Of a DNA stretch of 64,000 nt, positions 57,325-64,000 are shown one piece after another. Both the position numbers and the translations under genes were made by a program. Position 1 is the first letter of the stretch. Each line of letters starts with the position of its first letter. The notes beneath the pieces are model-generated. The model was not told where the DNA came from and ran no database searches. It saw only the letters and a program-made list of their open reading frames with translations. Source of the stretch: Plotosus lineatus (lineage: Eukaryota > Chordata > Actinopteri > Siluriformes > Plotosidae); the NCBI GenBank assembly GCA_024760905.1, contig CM045734.1, forward strand, positions 2,918,747 through 2,982,746, written 5' to 3'.

Positions 57325-58037
57325 TCCATCAGTATCCCTCACACGGACGCCATGTCTCTTTCTCTTTCTCTTTTCCTCTTTATTACCATCTCTATCTCTG
57401 TCTCTCACAACCACACATCCCTATATCACTGAATGATGTGAATGAGCATGATGGTGATTATAAAAATTGTGATGTAATTCTGTTGCCTTTTAACATGGCC
57501 TCCAATCAAGTTGCGGTCAGTCCGTGTTCTGTGTTTTCCCCATGGTAACACATTCCATGTCTACAATCTCATGTTTATACACCAGGGAGACCAGACATGG
57601 TTACCGCCAACTTCTCCATCCTCTTTTTTTCTTAAATGAATAAGAGTAGTATGCTCGGGGGAGAGAAACATTACAACACTGTGATTACGAGTGACTTTTT
57701 TTAGCGCGTACAACGATCGAGTTTCTTCTGTTCTTTGTATCGTGTGAAAGAGTAATTTTATTGAATTGTTATTAAAATGAACACCTTTAGCTGAAGGAGG
57801 CATGCAGTGAAAACTCTTATCATGTTTTCCTAACATCAGTGTTACCAACTCTACTAATAACACTGAAAACAAACAGAAGACATGCTGTTACAGGAAAATA
57901 ATTACTTTATTTATTTGTTTGTTTGTTTGTTTATTTATTTTAAAGGCCCATGTCGTCACCGGTCCATTATTACCTTGGAGTTTTTATTTTTTTCCTCTGA
58001 GACTACAGCATTTTGTTGGTAACAAAACAACATTAAA
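57322..58037. other. Intergenic sequence, nothing recognised
   Basis: No ORF, splice pattern or repeat that I can name. Confidence 0.5.
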
Positions 58038-58386
58038 TATTCATTCATTCATTTTCTAAGTTGCTTAATCCTACTTAGCGAGGCTGGCACCTATCTTAGC
58101 CAACTCTGGGTGAAGACGGGGTACACCCTGAACAACTCGTCAGAATAGCGCAGGTCCAACACACACAACCCTTCACACTCACACCTCGGGGTGATTTGGA
58201 ACACTCAATCAGCCTACTTGTGTATGTTTTTTTGAACTCTGGAAAGAAACTGGAGTATCCAGAGGAAACCAATGCAAGCACGGGAAGAACATGTAAACTC
58301 CACACAGGAATGCCCAAGCCTGGGAATCGAACCTGGGAAATTCTTTTGTGAGGGTAAGGTGCTAAACACTGCGCCAGCATGCCACC
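58038..58386 (-). repeat. Dispersed repeat: tRNA-like head with L2-type tail, antisense, near complete
   Basis: From the tail: attcattcattcattttct, ctatcttagccaactctggg, cacactcacacctcggggtg, acatgtaaactccacacagg, gaatcgaacctgggaa (B-box complement) and gcatgccaccc at the head. Confidence 0.75.
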
Positions 58387-58609
58387 CGAACATTAAATGC
58401 ATTTAAAATTTCTTCTATTTATTCCTGATTACATTTAATATTAATGTTGTGTAAAGTGTGTGACACTTCCTATAATCACTTCATTTAGTAGTTTCTAATA
58501 ATAATTGCCTTCTGACCAACCAGAATCAAGAATTCATTAGGCTGAGGGTTAAGGTGAGGTTTTAATCAGTCTTTAAAACAGTCTGATAAACATGGTCATG
58601 GGTCTTTGG

Positions 58610-58835
58610 TACAGAGTTACATGGTAGTGTGTGGTTAGCATATCCGCCTCACAGCAAGAAGGTGCCGAGTTCTTGGTGAGGGCTCTTCTGTTTGGGGTTT
58701 GCATTTTCTCCATGTGTTTCCATAGATTTCCTCTGGGATTTCTGGTTTCCTCATGTAGTCCAAAAACGTTCACATTAGGCTAACTGATGCAAATTGACCA
58801 TGTGTCTGTGTGTGTGTTAATTGGGTACCAAAACC
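58610..58835 (+). repeat. Same dispersed repeat, head half
   Basis: gtgtggttagcatatccgcc, tcacagcaagaaggtgccga, tttgcattttctccatgtgt and acattaggctaactgatgc. Confidence 0.6.
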
Positions 58836-59251
58836 ACTTCTTAATGAGCAGATAACGCCATTGTTTCCACACCGAAAACTGTAGGAGGCAGTGTTCTCAT
58901 AAAACACTGTGATGCTGTGCGATGCATTTCTTCATCCGAACCAGGTTCTTTTGTACCATGTTCCATTTGTTTCAGTGATTACTTTGGAAGGATGCTATAA
59001 TTCCTAGCCATGGACTTTATAATGATAAATGATGAAATGTTTAAAGCATGACACAACAGGTGAATGCTAATCATTATTTGCGAATTAAACTTATAACATG
59101 ACCTAAATCATTTTGCCTGTTTGCTCATGTGGTTCCGAGTACGTAAACTTAATTTAATTCACAAAACATGCTTTCTGTACTTCACTATACATATGTGTGC
59201 ATAGATGCTTAATTACTGTAAATCCATTTGACGATAATTTATCTTAAACAC

Positions 59252-59452
59252 GGGGTGGCACGATGGTGTAGTGGTGAGCATCTCTGCCTCACAGAAAGAA
59301 CATCCTGGGTTTTTAGCCTTTCTGTGTGAAGTTTGCACATACTCCCCATGCTTGCATTAATTTCCTCCAGGTACTTCGGTTTCCTCCCGCAAACAAGGCA
59401 TGCATATTAGGCTAGTTGGCTCTTCAGATTTACCCGAGTGTAAACGGTTGTA
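59252..59452 (+). repeat. Dispersed repeat interrupted by a Rex3-like insertion
   Basis: ggggtggcacgatggtgtag through aggctagttggctcttcag. It continues at 61168-61225 (gtcagggtgtaccccgcctt). Confidence 0.7.
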
Positions 59453-61155
59453 CTGTATGCCGAGGCTGTCGCAGATGCAAAATTTCGGGCGTGGGAGGAG
59501 TTCGGTGAGGGCCTGGAGAGTGATTATCGGTTGGCCTCAAAAAGGTTCTGGACCGCCATCCAACACCTTAGGAGGGGGAAGCAGTTCTCCACAAACACTG
59601 TTTACAGTGGCGGTGAGGAGCTGCTTACCTCGACTGGGGATGTCATCGAGAAGTAGAGGGAATACTTTGAGGACCTCTTCAATCCCACCAACATGCCTTC
59701 CGTGGAAGAGGAAGACCCTGGGGGTTTGGGTGGGGGTCCTCTCATCACTGAAGTGGAGGTCACTGAGGTTGTCAAAAAACTCCTTGGTGGTCGAGCTGCG
59801 GGGTTGGATGAGATCCACCCGGAATGTCTCAGGGCTCTGGATGGTGTCGGACTGTCTTGGTTGACATGTCTCTGCAACATCGTGTGGTCATCAGGGGCTG
59901 TACCTCTGGATTGGCGGTCCCGATTTTTAAGAAGGGGGACTGGAGGGTGTGTTCCAATTATCGGGGAACCTCAGCCTACCTGGGAAAGTCTATGCAGGGG
60001 TACATGGGAGTTTGCCCAATCTGTGAACATGTGCTTTGTGGATTTGGAGAAGGCTTTCGACCGTGTCTCTCAAACAATCCTGTGGTGCGTGCTCTGAGAG
60101 TACGGCGTTCTGGACCCATTGCTACAGGCCATTCGGTCACTTTATCACCGGAGCCAGAGTTTGGTCCGTATTGGCAATAACAGGTCGAATTTGTTTCCGG
60201 TGGGAGTTGGAGTCCACCAAGGCTGTCCTTTGTCACCAATTCTGTTCATAATTTTTATGGACAGAATTTCTAGGTGCAGTCGAGGCATTGGGGGGTTCTG
60301 GTTTGGTGGCCATCGGATCTCGTTTCTGCTTTTTGAGGATGATGTTGTCCTTTTGGCTTCATCAAGTCGGGACCTCCAGCTCTCATTGGAGCGATTCACA
60401 GCCGAGTGCGAAGCAGCTGGGATGAGGATCAGTACCTCCAAGTCTGAGGCCATGGTTCTCAGTCCGACAAGGGTGGAATGCATCTTCTAGGTCGAGAATG
60501 AGGTCCTGCCCCAAGTAGATGAGTTTAAGTATCTTGCGGTCTTGTTCAGGAGTGAGGGAAGGATGGAGCGGGAGATCGATAGTTGAATCGCTGCAGCCTC
60601 TGCTGTTAAGCAGAGCCTGTACCGGTCCATCGTGGTAAAGAAGGAGCTGAGTCACAAGGCGAAGCTCTCAATTTACCAGTCGATCTACGTTCCAACCCTC
60701 ACCTATGGTCACGAGCTTTGGGTAGTGAACGAAAGAACAAGATCATGGATACAAGCGACTTAAATGAGCTTCCTTCGCCGGGTGGTGGGGTTCTTCCTTA
60801 GTGATAAGGTAAGAAGCTCTACCATCCGTGGAGAGCTCGGAGTAGATCTGCTGCCCCTCCGCATTGAGAGGGGCCAGTTGAGGTGGCTCGGGCATCTGGT
60901 CAGAATGCCTCCCGGCCGCCTCCCTGGTGTGGTGTTTCGGGCATGTCCAACCGGGAAGAAACCCCGGGGTCGACCTAGAACACGCTGGAGGGACTATGTC
61001 TCTCGACTTGTTTGGGACCGCCTCCGTGTCCCCCCGGGAGAATGGAAGGAAGTGGCTGTGGCTAGGGAGAGGGACGTCTGGACCTCTTTGCTTAGGTTGC
61101 TGCCCCGCGACCCGACCCTGGACTTAGCGGAAGATAATGATGATGATGATGATGA
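59453..61155 (+). mobile_element. Rex3-like LINE, 5'-truncated, with (GAT)n tail
   Basis: Fragments in order: FGEGLESDYRLASKRFWTAI, GRAAGLDEIHPECLRALDGV, CFVDLEKAFDRVSQ, GVHQGCPLSPILFIIFMDRI, FEDDVVLLASSSRDLQLSLE (the catalytic box reads FEDD), MSFLRRVVGFFLSDKVRSST, RPRTRWRDYVSRLVWDRLRV. Several frameshifts. The target duplication taaacggttgta is at 59441-59452 and 61156-61167. The Rex3 name rests on the tail and remembered RT features. Confidence 0.8.
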
Positions 61156-62060
61156 TAAACGGTTGTATGTGGGATAATCTGGCAAGATGGTCAGGGTGTA
61201 CCCCGCCTTCGCCAAGGGTCAGTTGAGATATTTGGTTCTTAAATAGGATAGGTTGTTTGGCAAATGAGTGAAATAATGTATTAATTAATATATGAAGTAT
61301 TTAATGCTGTTATGACTCAAATAATAATTTCATATAATCTTTCAAAACAGTTTGTTATATAAAGATTTTGTAATTGTTCGATCCTGAACAGTTTCTGGTT
61401 CCATTCTGAAAATAAAATGTCCAGTTTAAAAACATTTACTTTTAATGTGAATGAAACAATAATCATGAATCCCTCTTATCTTGAAGAGATCCTGAACAAT
61501 ATCATGGAAGCTTGTTATCATCATCATCTTCTTCTTTTTCTTCTGCTTAATCCGAGGTCAGGTCGTAGTGGCAGCAACCTAAGTAAAGTGGTTCAGACAT
61601 CCCTCTCCCCAGCCATGTCCTCCAGCTCTTCCAGGGGGACACCGAGGCGTTCCCAAACAAGCCGATAGATATAGTCCCTCCAGCGTGTTCTAGGTCGACC
61701 CCGGGGTCTCTTCCCGGTTGGACATGCCTGAAACGCCACACCAGGGAGGCATTTGGGATTCATTCTGACCAGATGCCTGAGCCACCTCAACTGGTCCCTC
61801 TCAAAGCGGAAGAGGAGCTGTTCTACTCTGAACTCTCTCCGAATGGTAGAGCTTCTCATCTTATCTCTATGGGAGAGCCCCACCACCCAGCGAATGAAGC
61901 TCATTACAGCTGATGTATCCGTGATCTTGTTTTTTGGTCACTACGGCCAGGATGAAAACCAAATTGTTCCTCTTGAATCCGAGGTTCAACTATCGGTCAG
62001 ATCCTTCTCTCCAGTACACCTGCATAGACTTTCCCGGGTAGGCTGAGTAGTGTGATTCCC

Positions 62061-63916
62061 TCTTCTTTTCCTTTCGGCTTTTCCCTTCAGGGGTCGCCAC
62101 AGCGAATCATCTGCCTCCATCTCACCCTATCCTTTGCATCTTCTTCTCTTACACCAACGACCTTCATGTCCTCCTTTACCACATCCATGCTCTTTGGTCT
62201 TCCTCTAGGCCTTTTGCCTGGTAGTTCCAGCCTCAGCATCCTATTACCAATATACTCACTATCCCTCCTCTGTACATGTCCAAACCATCTCAATCTAGCC
62301 TCTCTGACTTTGTCTCCAAAACGTCTTACATGTGCTGTCCCTCTGACATGCTCATTCCTAATCCTATCCATCCTCGTTACTCCCAAAGAGAACCTCAACA
62401 TTTTCATCTCTGCTACCTCCAACTCTGCCTCCTGTCTTTTCCCCAGGGCCACTGTTTCTAACCCATACAGCATCGTTGGCCTCAACACTGTCTTGTACAC
62501 TTTTCCTTTCATTTTTGCCGATACCCTCCTATCACACATCACACCGGACACTTTTCTCCAACCATTCCAACCTGCCTGCACACGCTTCTTGACCTCTTTT
62601 CCACACTCTCCATTGCTCTGGATTGTTGAGCCTAAGTACTTAAAATCCTCCACCTTTCTTATCTCTGCTCCCTGTAATCTCACCGTTCCTCTTTGGTCCT
62701 TGGCATTCATGCACATGTATTCTGTCTTACTAAGGCTAATCTTCATTCCCCTCCTTTCCAGGGCATACCTCCACCTCTCTAGATTTTCCTGCACTTGTTC
62801 TCTGCTCTCACTACAGATTACAATGTCATCTGCAAACATCATAGTCCATGGGGAATCTTGTCTAACCTCGTCTGTCAGCCTGTCCATCACCATAGCGAAC
62901 AAGAAAGGGCTGAGAGCTGACCCTTGATGCAGTCCCACCTCCACCTTGAACTCTTCTGTCACACCGACAGCACACTTCACCACTGTCTTACATCTCTCAT
63001 ACATGTCCTGCACCACTCTAACATACTTCTCTGCCACTCCAGACTTCCTCATGCAATACCACAGTTCTTCTCTCGGCACCCTGTCATATGCTTTCTCCAG
63101 ATCCACAAAGGCACAATGCAGCTCCGTCTGACCTTCTCTGTACTTCTCCATTAACATCCTCAAGACGAACACTGCATCTGTGGTGCTCTTTCTGGGCATG
63201 AAACCAAACTGTTGTTCACAAATGCTGACTTCTGCCCTTAGTCTAGCTTCCACTATTCTTTCCCATAACTTCATCGTATGGCTCATCAACTTTGTCCCTC
63301 TGTAGTTGCTACAACTCTGCACGTCTCCCTTGTTCTTAAAAATGGGCACCAGCACACTTCTCTTCCATTCCTCTGGCATCCTCTCACTCTCTAAGACCTT
63401 GTTAAATGTTCTTGTCAGAAAATCTACTGCTACCTCTCCTAGACACTTCCATACCTCCACCGGTATGTCATCAGGACCAACTGCCTTTCCATTCTTCATC
63501 CTCTTCAATGCCCTCCTCACTTCACCCTTACTAATCTTTGCTACTTCCTGGTCCTCAACAGTCACCTCTTCTACTCTTTTTCTCTCTCATTTTCCTCATT
63601 CATCAGCTCTTCAAAGTACTCTTTCCATCTTCCCAGCACACTTCTGTCATCAGTCAATACATTTCCCTCTCTGTCCTTTATCAATCTAACTTGCTGCACG
63701 TCCTTCCCATCTCTATTTTTCTGCTGTGCCAACCTGTATAAATCATTTCCTCCCTCCTTACTTTCCAACCGAGCATACAAGTCATCAAACGCGCTCTGTT
63801 TGGCCTTTGACACTGCTACCTTTGCCTTACGCTGTGTCTCCCTGTACTCCTGTTTACTCTCTTCGGTTTTGTCAATGTCCCACTTCTTCTTAGCTAATCT
63901 CTTCCTTTGTACACAT
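62061..63916 (-). mobile_element. LINE-A copy 6, youngest-looking, 5'-truncated
   Basis: Flanked by a 16-17-bp target duplication (gagtagtgtgattccc at 62045-62060 and 63917-63932) inside the Rex3-like element. The tail is cgaaaggaaaagaaga. It contains the 492-codon RT frame listed separately. Confidence 0.9.
62087..63565 (-). CDS. LINE-A reverse transcriptase, 492 codons, N-terminally truncated
   Basis: The longest open frame in the window and the best view of the LINE-A protein. It runs KAVGPDDIPVEVWKCLGEVA (RT start), VLVPIFKNKGDV, QQFGFMPRKSTTDAVFVLRM, AFVDLEKAYDRVPREELW, GLHQGSALSPFLFAMVMDRL, FADDIVICSESREQ (catalytic FADD intact), YLGSTIQSNGECGKE, LYGLETVALGKRQEAELEVA, FGHVQRRDSEYIG, and ends RWRQMIRCGDP before the stop. 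The linker upstream (63571-63984) is frameshifted from it. The endonuclease is missing, so it cannot transpose by itself. Confidence 0.85.
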   Translation of the reverse strand: MTVEDQEVAKISKGEVRRALKRMKNGKAVGPDDIPVEVWKCLGEVAVDFLTRTFNKVLESERMPEEWKRSVLVPIFKNKGDVQSCSNYRGTKLMSHTMKLWERIVEARLRAEVSICEQQFGFMPRKSTTDAVFVLRMLMEKYREGQTELHCAFVDLEKAYDRVPREELWYCMRKSGVAEKYVRVVQDMYERCKTVVKCAVGVTEEFKVEVGLHQGSALSPFLFAMVMDRLTDEVRQDSPWTMMFADDIVICSESREQVQENLERWRYALERRGMKISLSKTEYMCMNAKDQRGTVRLQGAEIRKVEDFKYLGSTIQSNGECGKEVKKRVQAGWNGWRKVSGVMCDRRVSAKMKGKVYKTVLRPTMLYGLETVALGKRQEAELEVAEMKMLRFSLGVTRMDRIRNEHVRGTAHVRRFGDKVREARLRWFGHVQRRDSEYIGNRMLRLELPGKRPRGRPKSMDVVKEDMKVVGVREEDAKDRVRWRQMIRCGDP

Positions 63917-64000
63917 GAGTAGTGTGATTCCCGATGATTGGAATACACCCTCGGGTCCCCCTTTTTAAAAATGGGGACTACCACCCCGGTTTGCCAATCC

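Larger units (their letters stand above)
61500..64000 (-). mobile_element. Rex3-like LINE, antisense, split by LINE-A copy 6, running off the window
   Basis: The TCATCATCTTC tail is at 61515. The - strand encodes FIRWVVGLSHRDKMRSST and RGRPRTRWRDYIYRLVWERL; past the insertion, VVVPIFKKGDPRVYSNH continues at 63917-64000. Confidence 0.8.

Overview
This window is nuclear DNA from a vertebrate, almost certainly a ray-finned fish. The evidence is intron-split genes, Tc1-, pogo/Tigger- and RTE-type transposons, tRNA-derived SINEs and very abundant (CA)n/(TA)n microsatellites. There is no prokaryotic gene organisation. The SINE/LINE set would suit an ostariophysan such as a catfish, but that is a weak inference.

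Two host genes are supported. (1) bp 53-22016, + strand: the 3' part of a type IV collagen gene, read as col4a4. Twelve coding exons are resolved: nine purely collagenous exons, one exon joining the triple helix to NC1, and two NC1 exons. NC1 has its 12 cysteines and ends at a TGA at 22014-22016. (2) bp 36270-30289, - strand: a complete seven-exon coding region of rhbdd1 (RHBDL4 rhomboid protease). It encodes 323 aa, with catalytic Ser144 and His195, a ubiquitin-interacting motif and a C-terminal VCP-binding-like motif. The genes converge tail to tail about 8.3 kb apart, as RHBDD1 and COL4A4 do in human, which supports both names. COL4A4 acts in basement membranes and RHBDD1 in ER membrane proteolysis; their neighbourhood is conserved synteny, not a pathway.

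Most of the rest is transposable-element DNA. bp 1-22 kb: collagen exons separated by introns swollen with a recurrent non-LTR retrotransposon (called LINE-A here; RTE-like, tail rich in GAA), a second family (Rex3-like, GAT tail), a solo LTR and pogo/Tigger-like DNA elements. bp 22-30 kb: intergenic DNA with old SINE and L2-like remnants. bp 30-36 kb: rhbdd1 with L2-like, MITE and Tc1 insertions in its introns. bp 36-50 kb: LINE-A, tandem pogo-like elements, MITEs, an L2-like LINE and SINEs. bp 50-56 kb: a 101-bp near-perfect palindrome, a candidate rhbdd1 noncoding first exon, and a composite Tc1 element that has captured a copy of the rhbdd1 exon carrying the catalytic histidine. bp 56-57.3 kb: a long purine-rich satellite. 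bp 58-64 kb: nested Rex3-like and LINE-A insertions with clear target-site duplications.

The most noteworthy signal is the captured rhbdd1 exon at 53905-54595. Next are the SINE families that share 3' tails with local LINEs, the (TG)n tracts sitting directly at 3' splice sites of both host genes, and the palindrome.
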